From Microtetraspora glauca (GTDB lineage Bacteria; Actinomycetota; Actinomycetes; Streptosporangiales; Streptosporangiaceae), in NCBI GenBank assembly GCA_001570385.1, contig BBYL01000021.1, forward strand, positions 248,001 to 312,000: a stretch of 64,000 nucleotides of DNA, in the 5' to 3' direction. Positions 1 to 7,408 of the stretch are shown here, in pieces; position 1 is the stretch's first letter; every line of letters starts with the position of its first letter. The translations under genes were made by a program, and so were the position numbers. The notes under the pieces are model-generated. The model saw only the letters and a list, made by a program, of their open reading frames with translations. It did no database searches and was not told where the DNA came from.

Positions 1-290
1 GAATGCCGAGCTTGTGCAAGTTACGGCGCCTGGTCTTGGGCTTCTTCCGTTCCTTCCAGCGGATCTGCCGCATCCGGCGGCGAAACCACTCATCCAGATC
101 CTTGAACACCCTGGGGTGTCGGCCAGGTGGAAGTAGGCCATCCACCCGGTGACGTAGGCGTTGAGCCTGCCGATCCCGCAGGGCATCGACACGCTCCACC
201 TCTGTACAACTCCCGGATACGGTCCTTCAGACGGCTGACCGCCTTCGGATCCACCCGGATTTTGACCCCCGACCGCAGTGTCTCGTCGTG
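1..290 (-). pseudogene. Group II intron reverse transcriptase/maturase, C-terminal remnant
   Basis: On the minus strand three short frames together spell the C-terminus of a group II intron maturase. The first runs from KIRVDPKAVSRLKDRIREL. The second contains GIGRLNAYVTGWMAYFHLADTP. The third is VFKDLDEWFRRRMRQIRW and ends near NLHKLGI at the window edge. Two single-base frameshifts (near 215 and near 115) separate them, so the gene is dead. The N-terminal reverse-transcriptase catalytic part is absent between this piece and the IS110 piece upstream. Identification rests on the characteristic GWMAYF and RRRMRQIRWK signatures of the maturase X/En region. I am confident of the family and less sure of the exact ends. 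Confidence 0.8.
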
Positions 291-300
291 AACGTGACTG

Positions 301-459
301 TGCGGCGCTGAAATCCATTCGCGATCGGCTCCCGCCTGAGGCGCGAGTGATGGGTGCTGATCCGGCGTAGGCCTTCAGCGCACGGGCGTCGGCGAAGCGG
401 GTGCGGTCGTCGCCGAGCTCGGCGAGCACGCGGGCGCCGGTCTCGCGGTCGGCACCGGA
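301..459 (-). pseudogene. IS110-family transposase fragment
   Basis: The minus strand reads GARVLAELGDDRTRF followed by ADARALKAYAGSAPITRASG, the conserved Transposase_20 core of IS110-type DEDD transposases. Only about 45 codons are recognisable. The homology stops after the SGGSR sequence near 330, where the sequence runs into the group II intron remnant. No start, catalytic DEDD half or element ends are present, so this is a decayed fragment. Confidence 0.75.
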
Positions 460-744
460 CGTCTCAGCGTCGCTCAACTCATCGGCCCTCCCCTCGGCGC
501 CAGCGGCGTTTTCCACGGAATGAGCCGCACGCCGGAATCGCATGATCCTGCGTCGCGCCAGGGACTGGGCTGAAGACCACGTCAATCCATGCGGGCTCAA
601 GCATCGGGTGGGGAACGAGAGATGTCATCAGGCGGCCGGCTCGACGGTGGTGAAGTCGATTTCCTTGAGCTCGGGATTGAACGCCGCCGGCGTCGAGATC
701 GACCCTCACCAGCGGCGCCACACGCCACCGAACTCAACGCCGGG

Positions 745-868
745 GTGTCCATCGAGCCTCGGCCACGCCTCCACCGAGACGACGCAGCTCTACGCCCTGC
801 TGGACGACAAGGTCGCCGACAGCGAGATCCGCGCCGCACGCCGACGCCGGAACCAGGCAACGAGCTGA
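745..868 (+). pseudogene. Phage-type tyrosine integrase, C-terminal tail
   Basis: The last 40 codons read LGHASTETTQLYALLDDK followed by VADSEIRAARRRR, the box II histidine (GHAS) and the catalytic tyrosine (LYA) of a tyrosine site-specific recombinase. The sequence upstream in the same frame has no recombinase similarity, so only the tail survives. It is the third mobile-element family represented in the first kilobase. A different, intact recombinase lies at 13138. Confidence 0.65.
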
Positions 869-1018
869 CGAAGCTTCACAAACCAAGAGCGACCTCACTC
901 GCTGCAATCAAGATCCTTGTCAGCGTCAACGGCTGTCCACCGGCTCCACACCCCCGGAGATCACCGGGCTCCCCGGCCGCCGGGTGATCAGGGGGGTGCG
1001 TGACTAGGGTTGAACGCC

Positions 1019-2227
1019 ATGACCTCGCTCGCCACCTCCCAGCGCTCGCTCGGCGACCCCGCGATCCGCTATCCGCTGTGGCCACCGCTCACCACCGGCT
1101 GCCCGTCGACCAGCACGCCCGATCTGGCCTACCCCCTCCAGGTCGACTACGACTACGCCGCCGTGGACACTGCGCTGTTCACGCAGGAGCCCGGCCCCGA
1201 CCTGGCCCGATGGTCACCCCTGCTGCCGCCGCTGCACGCGCCCACGCTGGGCGAGGGTGGCACGCCGCTGCTGGAGGTGGACGGCGTGTACGTCAAGGAC
1301 GAGTCCCGCAACCCGACCTGGAGCCACAAGGACCGGCTGAACCGGGTCACGGTCAGCGCGGCGCTCGCGGTCGGCGCGCCCGGTGTGGTCGTCGCCTCCT
1401 CCGGCAACCACGGTGCCTCGGCCGCCGCCTACGCCGCGCGGGCGGGGCTGCCCGCGATCGTCCTGGCCTCCGCCGAGTCGCCGCCCGCCGTGCAGTCGTT
1501 CGTCCGCGCCTACGGCGCGCGGGTGCTCACCGTTCCCGTCCAGGCCAGATGGCCGCTGATGCGCCAGATCGTCGAACGGCTCGGCTACCACCCGCTCAGC
1601 AACGTGACCGTCACCCACACCGGCCATCCCTTCGGCGCCGAGGGCTACAAGACCATCGCCTACGAGCTCTTCCTGCAGTTGGGCCGGGTGCCGGCCGCGC
1701 TGTTCGTCCCCACCGGCTACGCCGAGCTGCTGTTCGGCGTCTGGAAGGGCTTCACCGAGCTGCGGCTGCTCGGACTGGCGGACTCGGCGCCCCGCATGTA
1801 CGCGTGCGAGCCGGCCGCGGGCGGACCGCACGGCCACGCGCTCGCGGCCGGAGTTCCGGCCGCGGTCGTGGAGACGGGCCCGACCCGCGCGTACGGCATC
1901 GCCTGCGAGGCGGGGGGACATCGCGGTGTGCTCGCCGTACGGGAGAGCGGCGGTGAGGCGGTGCCGGTCACCGACGAGGAGCTGCGCTCGGCCCAGCGGG
2001 CACTGGGCCGGGCGGGCCTGTGGTACGAGCTGTCGAGCGCGGCCGGTCTGGCCGCCCACCACAAGCTCGGCGCGTCCTTCGACGGACCGGTCGTATGCGT
2101 CGCCACCTCCAGCGGCTTCAAGGACCTCGGCGTCGGCGGGGAGCCCGTGGAGATCATCGACGGTTCATGGGAGAGCGCGGAGCCCCTCCTCCGGCTGCGA
2201 TCAGGTCCATACGGAGGAACTCGGTGA
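1019..2227 (+). CDS. Threonine-synthase-like PLP-dependent enzyme
   Basis: A 402-residue fold-type II PLP enzyme. Lys104 in SHKDRLN is the likely Schiff-base lysine, SSGNHGASAA is the phosphate-binding asparagine loop, and ATSSGFKDL near the C-terminus is the usual glycine/serine loop. The N-terminus resembles the threonine-synthase lead-in (YPLQVDYDYA) but keeps only one of the usual zinc-ribbon cysteines. Real threonine synthases act on O-phosphohomoserine; no thrA or thrB is nearby, so the substrate is unknown. The ATG at 1019 sits 8 nt after a TAGGGT -10 element, so a leaderless start is likely; TTG at 1010 is the alternative. The 3' end overlaps the convergent neighbour by 74 bp. Confidence 0.75.
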   Translation: MTSLATSQRSLGDPAIRYPLWPPLTTGCPSTSTPDLAYPLQVDYDYAAVDTALFTQEPGPDLARWSPLLPPLHAPTLGEGGTPLLEVDGVYVKDESRNPTWSHKDRLNRVTVSAALAVGAPGVVVASSGNHGASAAAYAARAGLPAIVLASAESPPAVQSFVRAYGARVLTVPVQARWPLMRQIVERLGYHPLSNVTVTHTGHPFGAEGYKTIAYELFLQLGRVPAALFVPTGYAELLFGVWKGFTELRLLGLADSAPRMYACEPAAGGPHGHALAAGVPAAVVETGPTRAYGIACEAGGHRGVLAVRESGGEAVPVTDEELRSAQRALGRAGLWYELSSAAGLAAHHKLGASFDGPVVCVATSSGFKDLGVGGEPVEIIDGSWESAEPLLRLRSGPYGGTR

Positions 2228-2564
2228 TGCGCAGCAGCTTCGGTGGGCGTGCGACCGCATCGGAGAGTGCCTGGAACGCCTCGTCTTCCCCGACGAGGCG
2301 TGGGGCGGCGAGTTCTACCTCCTTCCCGTCGACCCGGAGCCGCGCCCCGTCGGCTGCCAGGACGTTCTGCACCCAGTCCGAGCGTGATCCATACACCAGA
2401 ACGAACAGGTAGCCGCCGTCGACAGGATGCGCATCGAGCGGCGTGCGGTACGTCGCGCCAGAAACGCGACCGACGTGAATCAGCACCGGCCACCTCCCGC
2501 CCGCGATCGCGCGAGGGTTGAACACCCGTTTGTTCACGTGCCCCCACCACCTCGGCATCGGCAT
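2154..2564 (-). CDS. Nitroreductase/quinone reductase of the deazaflavin (F420)-dependent DUF385 family
   Basis: A 136-residue protein with the signature of the Ddn-like split-barrel family: GRVSGATYRTPLDAHPVDGG, then FVLVYGSRSDWVQNVLAADG. Family members use F420H2 to reduce quinones or nitro compounds, usually at the membrane; the substrate here is not predictable. The ATG at 2564 has a good upstream Shine-Dalgarno (GGAG, 6 nt). It is divergent from the TetR gene at 2722, and three identical-type palindromes lie between them, so it is the probable target of that repressor. Its last 24 codons overlap the end of the PLP enzyme gene, which is unusual for two real genes and leaves the exact C-terminus less certain. 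Confidence 0.75.
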   Translation of the reverse strand: MPMPRWWGHVNKRVFNPRAIAGGRWPVLIHVGRVSGATYRTPLDAHPVDGGYLFVLVYGSRSDWVQNVLAADGARLRVDGKEVELAAPRLVGEDEAFQALSDAVARPPKLLRITEFLRMDLIAAGGGAPRSPMNRR

Positions 2565-2646
2565 CGGGATCTCCTTCTCCCGCCCCGGCGGGGCGCGTCG
2601 CAGGTCAGACGTTCACCGCGCCCCAGCTGATGCCGACCCGGGTGGG

Positions 2647-2697
2647 CTTACACCAGTAAGGCGGCTTACGTGTGTAAGGTTGGCTTACGATTGTAAG
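2647..2697. promoter_or_regulatory. Three tandem TetR-type operators
   Basis: Three 14-bp palindromes of the form CTTAC-N4-GTAAG occur at 2647-2660, 2665-2678 and 2684-2697, at 18- and 19-bp intervals. All ten arm bases are identical in the three copies. They fill the gap between the divergent nitroreductase gene (start 2564) and the TetR gene (start 2722) and end 24 bp before the latter. This arrangement fits cooperative binding by the adjacent TetR protein and autoregulation. Confidence 0.75.
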
Positions 2698-2721
2698 GTT
2701 GTCAATCGCCATGGAGCCGTC

Positions 2722-3372
2722 GTGTCACCACCACCACAACCGCTCAGCAGAGGTCTCGTGCTGGAAGCCGCGATCCGGGTCGCGGATCGCGGCGGCGTAC
2801 AGGCGATCACGATGCGACGGGTGGCGCAGGAACTGGGCGTCGAGGCGATGTCGCTCTACCACCACGTACCGAACAAGGACGCGATCCTCGACGGCGTGGT
2901 CGACATGGTGTTCGCGGCGATCGAGCTACCCAGTGCCGAGAGCGATGATTGGCGCGACGCGATCCGCGCGCGCGCTTCCTCCGCGCGTGCGGTCCTATCG
3001 CAGCACAGCTGGGCCCTCGGCCTCATGGACTCCCGTCGCGACCCGGGGCCGGCGACGCTACGCCACCACGACGCCGTCCTCGGTGTCCTCCGGGAGGCGG
3101 GGTTCACGCTGCCGATGGCCGCGCACGCCGTCTCGCTCATCGACAGCTACATCGGCGGGTTCGTCCTCCAGGAGGCGAACCTGCCGGTGACGACGCCGGA
3201 CGATGTCGAGGAAGTGGCCGGCGGCATCCTCGAGCACCTGCCGGCGAACGAGTTGCCGTACCTCACCGAGATGATCGTCGACCACGCCCTGCGACCGGGC
3301 TACGACCACACGAGCGAGTTCAGCTACGGCCTGGACCTGATTCTGGATGCGCTCGAAGCTCGCCGGAGGTAG
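2722..3372 (+). CDS. TetR-family transcriptional repressor
   Basis: 216 residues from the GTG at 2722 (first residues VSPPPQPLSRGL). The N-terminal helix-turn-helix is ITMRRVAQELGVEAMSLYHH followed by VPNKDAILD, typical of TetR proteins, and the C-terminal half resembles the TetR_C ligand domain with a conserved LIDSYIGGFVLQE helix. The open frame extends upstream to 2518, but that would run through the three operator palindromes at 2647-2697, so I reject the long version. It probably represses itself and the divergent nitroreductase. The ligand is unknown. Confidence 0.8.
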   Translation: MSPPPQPLSRGLVLEAAIRVADRGGVQAITMRRVAQELGVEAMSLYHHVPNKDAILDGVVDMVFAAIELPSAESDDWRDAIRARASSARAVLSQHSWALGLMDSRRDPGPATLRHHDAVLGVLREAGFTLPMAAHAVSLIDSYIGGFVLQEANLPVTTPDDVEEVAGGILEHLPANELPYLTEMIVDHALRPGYDHTSEFSYGLDLILDALEARRR

Positions 3373-3476
3373 AGACCCCGGCACCGCCACGTGAGACTCA
3401 CCTTGCCCCTCCCCTCAAAAAGGCGCGCAGCGGGGACCGGCGGGCTCGTCCCGCTGGCCTTCGGGGCGAGCCAGGG

Positions 3477-3965
3477 TCAGCGGGCGGCGCTCCCCGACTC
3501 CGGTTCCGGTTCCGGTTCCGCGTGCAGGTTGTCGAGCATGCGGCGCAACATCCCGGCGAGCTGCCGTACCTCCTCCTCCGAGAACCCCGACAGGAGCTGG
3601 ACGCTGACCCGCCCGAAGACGGGCGCGAGCCTCGGCACGAGCGCCCGCCCCTCCTCCGTCACCTCCACGACGATCGAGCGGCGGTCGTCCGCGTGCCGCC
3701 GCCGCCGGATCAGGCCCTTGGCCTCCAGCCTGTCGAGCAGCCTGGTCATCCCGGCGGTGTCGGTGCCCAGGTGCGGCGCGAGCCGGTTGGGGCTGGTCTC
3801 CCCGCGCGCCGCCTGCAGCAGGAGCGCCGCCTGCTGGGACGTGACGCCGTAGGGGGTGAGCAGGCCCTCCACCGCCGTACGCAGGTCACGCCCGACCTGG
3901 TTGATGAGCGAGCCGCCGCCGAGCACGAGCCCGACGGGAACGCCTCCGGATGATCGATCGTCCAT
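3477..3965 (-). CDS. MarR-family transcriptional regulator
   Basis: 162 residues with a canonical winged helix: LTPYGVTSQQAALLLQAA, then HLGTDTAGMTRLLDRLEAKG, and the wing RRRRHADDRRSIVVEVTEEG. The C-terminus ends in an acidic Pro-Glu repeat (PEPEPES) encoded by a hexanucleotide tandem repeat. The gene is divergent from the FAD monooxygenase at 4049 with an 83-bp gap that contains a near-perfect palindrome, so it likely controls both. MarR proteins usually respond to phenolic ligands, which suits a flavin monooxygenase partner. The start at ATG 3965 is the only good choice. Confidence 0.82.
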   Translation of the reverse strand: MDDRSSGGVPVGLVLGGGSLINQVGRDLRTAVEGLLTPYGVTSQQAALLLQAARGETSPNRLAPHLGTDTAGMTRLLDRLEAKGLIRRRRHADDRRSIVVEVTEEGRALVPRLAPVFGRVSVQLLSGFSEEEVRQLAGMLRRMLDNLHAEPEPEPESGSAAR

Positions 3966-3990
3966 GCGGGAAAGAATAGCTGTTCAGCCA

Positions 3991-4011
3991 TTTACTGTCG
4001 CGACAGCTAAA
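3991..4011. promoter_or_regulatory. Putative MarR operator
   Basis: A 12-bp perfect palindrome CTGTCGCGACAG at 3995-4006 is flanked by TTTA on the left and CTAAA on the right, making a nearly symmetric 20-bp site. It lies between the divergent marR (start 3965) and monooxygenase (start 4049) genes. The size and symmetry fit a MarR dimer. Confidence 0.6.
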
Positions 4012-4048
4012 TGCTACGGTGCCCAGTGCCTGCGGAAAGGACCACTTC

Positions 4049-5308
4049 ATGCACGTTGTGATCATCGGCGGAGGAGTCGGCGGACTCTGCCTCGCCCAAG
4101 GACTCAAGCGATCTGGCGTGAGCGTCGCCGTGTACGAACGCGACGCCTCACCGCACATCCGCGACCAGGGATGGCGCATCTCGCTGAAGGAGGCCGGCAG
4201 CGGCGCCCTGCGCGACTGCCTCCCGGCCGCACTGTTCGACCTCTGCGTGGCCACCGCCATCCGGCCGGCCACCCGGATGGCGTTCACGGACCACCGGCTC
4301 ACCCCGAAGTTCGCCAAACCCATCCCGCCCCAGCCGGGCGACGTCTTCTTCGGCGTCAACCGGCTGACCCTGCGGGAGATCCTGCTCACCGGCCTGGACG
4401 ACGTCCGGCACTTCGACAGGACCTTCGTCAGCTACGACCACACCGGAGACGGCCGGGTCCGCGCGCACTTCGCGGACGGGACCACCGCCATCGCGGACCT
4501 GCTCGTCGGGGCGGACGGGACCGGCTCGGCGGTCCGCCACTCACTCGTCCCCGGCGCCGTGATCGACGGCATCGGCGGATTCGTCTACGGAAGGACCCCC
4601 ATCACACCGGACCTGCTGGACACGGTCCCCGAGGTCCTGGTCGACAGCTTCAACCGGGTCACGGCACCCGGCGGCGCCGCCATGTCGGTGGCGACCTGCC
4701 GCGCCCGCCTCTCCCCCTCGACCGCGGCCGCCGCGCACGCCCCGCAGGCCCGGCTCACCGACATCCCGGACTACTTCGCCTGGACGGTCTCGGGCGGCGA
4801 GGGATGGCCCCCCGCAGGCGGCGGCTCCCCTCACGACCGCCCCCCTCACGACCGCTCCCCTCACGACCGCTCCCATCACGGCGGCTCCCGTGGCGGGGAC
4901 TTCCGCGACATGGACGCGTCCGCACTGCACCGTCTCGCACTGGACACGATCGGCGGCTTCCACCCCTCGGCCCGCCGGATCGTCGAGCACGCCGACATCC
5001 CCGCCACGTTCCCGGTGCGCCTGCGCTCCGCCCGCCCCGTGCCCCGCTGGGAGACGACGAACGTGACGCTGCTCGGCGACGCGATCCACACCATGTCCCC
5101 CGGCCGGGGCGAGGGCGCGAACGTCGCGCTACGGGACGCGGCGCTGCTGCGCCGCGCGATCACCGAGGCCGCCGCGGGCGCCCCACTGGACGAGACGATC
5201 AGAGGCTACGAGACCGAGATGCTGCGCTACGGCTTCGCCGCCGTCGAGGCGTCCCTGACCCAGCCCTTCGCACCGCCGCGCCGCACCTTCACTCCGCCCG
5301 TCTCATAG
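4049..5308 (+). CDS. FAD-dependent aromatic-type monooxygenase
   Basis: 419 residues. The N-terminus HVVIIGGGVGGLCLAQGL is the Rossmann FAD motif, YERD ends the second strand, and LLGDAIHTMSPGRGEGANVA is the GD motif that contacts the FAD ribityl chain, as in p-hydroxybenzoate-hydroxylase-like enzymes (PF01494). The ATG at 4049 has AAGGA 8 nt upstream; the in-frame start at 4019 lacks this and overlaps the operator. An insert of about 20 residues near residue 265 is built from a tandem PHDRS repeat (3-4 copies) and is probably a disordered loop. The substrate is unknown; control by the divergent MarR is likely. Confidence 0.8.
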   Translation: MHVVIIGGGVGGLCLAQGLKRSGVSVAVYERDASPHIRDQGWRISLKEAGSGALRDCLPAALFDLCVATAIRPATRMAFTDHRLTPKFAKPIPPQPGDVFFGVNRLTLREILLTGLDDVRHFDRTFVSYDHTGDGRVRAHFADGTTAIADLLVGADGTGSAVRHSLVPGAVIDGIGGFVYGRTPITPDLLDTVPEVLVDSFNRVTAPGGAAMSVATCRARLSPSTAAAAHAPQARLTDIPDYFAWTVSGGEGWPPAGGGSPHDRPPHDRSPHDRSHHGGSRGGDFRDMDASALHRLALDTIGGFHPSARRIVEHADIPATFPVRLRSARPVPRWETTNVTLLGDAIHTMSPGRGEGANVALRDAALLRRAITEAAAGAPLDETIRGYETEMLRYGFAAVEASLTQPFAPPRRTFTPPVS

Positions 5309-5544
5309 CCGCTCCGGAAATAGCCGCTCCGCAACGCGCCGCACCGCGTGCCGTACGCGGTGGAGCGGGCAGGAGTGCCGCCGAAATATGCGGTGGGTTG
5401 GCGCCGAGATCATCGCGAGCCGCAGGACAGGCCCTCGATAAGAAGGGGCGCCTGCCCGACTGAACCGACACTCAACACAAAGGGAGCGACTGGCACCCCA
5501 CCGACGCCCACCCCGATAGCTGTAGAACGTTCCGAGCCACGCCA
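5309..5544. other. Intergenic stretch, no gene recognised
   Basis: About 235 bp lie between two convergent genes. I see short direct copies of ATAGCCGCTCCG right after the monooxygenase stop but no open frame with family resemblance. Confidence 0.4.
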
Positions 5545-6333
5545 CTATGACGGCCCGGACGCGGACCTCGACCGGACGAACACCTCGACGCCGTCCAGCA
5601 CCCGGGCCAGACCGAACGCGAAGGCGTGCTCGGGATCGAAGGCCGCGTTGTGCGCCTCGCCCGCCGCCGCTCCCACCCGCGCCGCGGTCGGATAGCGCCC
5701 GGGGTCGAGGACCTTGCTCAGGAACGGGGCGTGCGCCCACCACCACTGCTCGTCGGTCATGCCGGTGAGCCGCTCGACCTGCTCCGCCTCCACCGCACCC
5801 CGGACCGCCCCGTTGACGAACCCCGTCAGGAGCGTGACCACCGCGTCCATCTCGGTGTCGTCGAGACCGATGCCGTCCACCGCGCGCAGCGTGTAGTCGT
5901 AGACGGCCGTCACATTCGGCCCGAGCGGCGGGCGGCTGGTCCCGACCTGCAGCATCCACGGGTGCCGGTGATAGAGCACCCGGTAGTCACGCGCGATGAG
6001 CTCCAGCCTCGCCCGCCAGCTCCCCGCCACGTCCGCGGGCAGGTCCTCTGGCCTGGGCAACTCGCCGTACACGGTGTCGAGCATGACGTCGACCAGCTCG
6101 GCCTTGCCCGGCACGTAGGTGTAGAGCGACATCGTGCCGACCCCGAGCCGCTCGGCGACCTTCCGCATGGAAAGCGCGGCCAGTCCCTCGGCGTCGGCCA
6201 CCTCGATCGCCGCCCGCACGATGCGATCCACGCTCAGGTCCGGCTTGCCCTTGCGGCTGGACCGCTCCCCTGTCCGCCACAGAAGCGCCAGGCTGCGGGC
6301 CGGATCTCCCCTGCCGGTGTACTCCGTCGTCAT
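5545..6333 (-). CDS. TetR-family regulator of the adjacent ABC exporter
   Basis: 262 residues. The helix-turn-helix lies in IVRAAIEVADAEGLAALSMR followed by KVAERLGVGTMSLYTYVPGK, and the C-terminal two-thirds match the TetR_C (actII-like) domain with DEQWWWAHAPFLSKVLDPGRYP. Such repressors commonly control drug exporters. It is divergent from the ABC genes at 6410, and a perfect inverted repeat lies between the two starts, so it probably represses both and is released by the exported drug. Confidence 0.85.
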   Translation of the reverse strand: MTTEYTGRGDPARSLALLWRTGERSSRKGKPDLSVDRIVRAAIEVADAEGLAALSMRKVAERLGVGTMSLYTYVPGKAELVDVMLDTVYGELPRPEDLPADVAGSWRARLELIARDYRVLYHRHPWMLQVGTSRPPLGPNVTAVYDYTLRAVDGIGLDDTEMDAVVTLLTGFVNGAVRGAVEAEQVERLTGMTDEQWWWAHAPFLSKVLDPGRYPTAARVGAAAGEAHNAAFDPEHAFAFGLARVLDGVEVFVRSRSASGPS

Positions 6334-6357
6334 GGTCAGCGCAGTCTACTCCGCCGC

Positions 6358-6378
6358 GTACCGTATGCTGTACGGTAC
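6358..6378. promoter_or_regulatory. TetR operator between divergent tetR and ABC genes
   Basis: Perfect 8-bp arms GTACCGTA and TACGGTAC are separated by a 5-bp spacer. A further partial copy (CGTACGG) follows 3 nt downstream. The site is 25 bp before the tetR start and 32 bp before the exporter start, overlapping where both promoters should lie. Confidence 0.75.
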
Positions 6379-6409
6379 AACGTACGGAAACGATCCGAGG
6401 AGGAGCCAC

Positions 6410-7408
6410 ATGACCTTCGCCGTCGTCGCCGAGGAACTGCGCAAGCGGTACGGCGACACCGAGGCCCTCGCAGGCTTCGACCTGACCGTCCCCGAAGGCA
6501 CGGTCCACGGCCTGCTCGGCCCCAACGGCGCGGGCAAGAGCACGGCCGTGCGCATCCTCACCACGCTGCTGCGCGCCGACAGCGGACGCGCCGAGGTCGC
6601 CGGACTCGACGTCGCGACCCGCGGCCCCGAGGTACGCCACCGGATCGGGCTCGTCGGCCAGAACGCGGCACTCGACGAGATCCTCAACGGCCGGCAGAAC
6701 CTGGAGATGTTCGGCCGGCTCCACCACCTCGGCGCCCGCCAGGCCCGCGCCCGAGCCGCGGACCTGCTGGAACAGTTCGCCCTAACCGACGCCGAAAACA
6801 AACCGGTCGGCCAGTACTCGGGAGGCATGCGCCGACGACTCGACCTCGCTGCCGGCATGATCCTGATGCCGGCCGTGCTGTTCCTCGACGAACCCACCAC
6901 CGGCCTGGACCCCCGCGCCCGAGCCGAGGTATGGGAGTCCGTCCGCGCCCTCGTCACCACCGGCACCACCGTGCTGCTCACCACCCAGTACCTGGAGGAG
7001 GCCGACCAACTCGCCGGCCGCGTCTCCGTCATCGACTCCGGCCGGACCATCGCGAACGGCACGCCGGACGAGCTCAAAGGCATGATCGGAGGCGACCGGA
7101 TCGACCTGACCCTGCGCGACCCGCGCGACATGCCCGCCGCCGCGGCCGCCCTCGCCCGGGTGTCCACCGCGGAACCACACCTCGACCCCGACACCCGGCG
7201 GATCAGCGCGCCCGTCCGCCAACGGATCACCGCCCTGACCGAGGTGGTACGCGCCCTGAACGAGGCCGCCGTCACAGCCGAGGACATCGCCGTGCGCCGC
7301 CCCACCCTGGACGAGGTCTTCCTGCACCTCACCGGCACGGCAGGAACACCACAGAATCCACCCCGACCCGACCATCACTCCCACAACGGCACGGAGGAGG
7401 CCGCGTGA
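6410..7408 (+). CDS. Daunorubicin-resistance-type ABC transporter ATP-binding protein
   Basis: 332 residues of DrrA type. Walker A is GPNGAGKST (residues 37-45), the signature is YSGGMRRRLDLA, Walker B is VLFLDEPTTGLDP, and the H-loop region reads LLTTQYLEEADQL. The C-terminal extension (to about residue 305) with RPTLDEVFLHLTG is the DUF4162 tail found in drug exporters. The ATG has a GAGGAGG Shine-Dalgarno 5 nt upstream. The TGA stop overlaps the GTG of the permease gene by 4 bp, so the two are co-translated. Transcription is probably under the divergent TetR repressor. Confidence 0.88.
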   Translation: MTFAVVAEELRKRYGDTEALAGFDLTVPEGTVHGLLGPNGAGKSTAVRILTTLLRADSGRAEVAGLDVATRGPEVRHRIGLVGQNAALDEILNGRQNLEMFGRLHHLGARQARARAADLLEQFALTDAENKPVGQYSGGMRRRLDLAAGMILMPAVLFLDEPTTGLDPRARAEVWESVRALVTTGTTVLLTTQYLEEADQLAGRVSVIDSGRTIANGTPDELKGMIGGDRIDLTLRDPRDMPAAAAALARVSTAEPHLDPDTRRISAPVRQRITALTEVVRALNEAAVTAEDIAVRRPTLDEVFLHLTGTAGTPQNPPRPDHHSHNGTEEAA

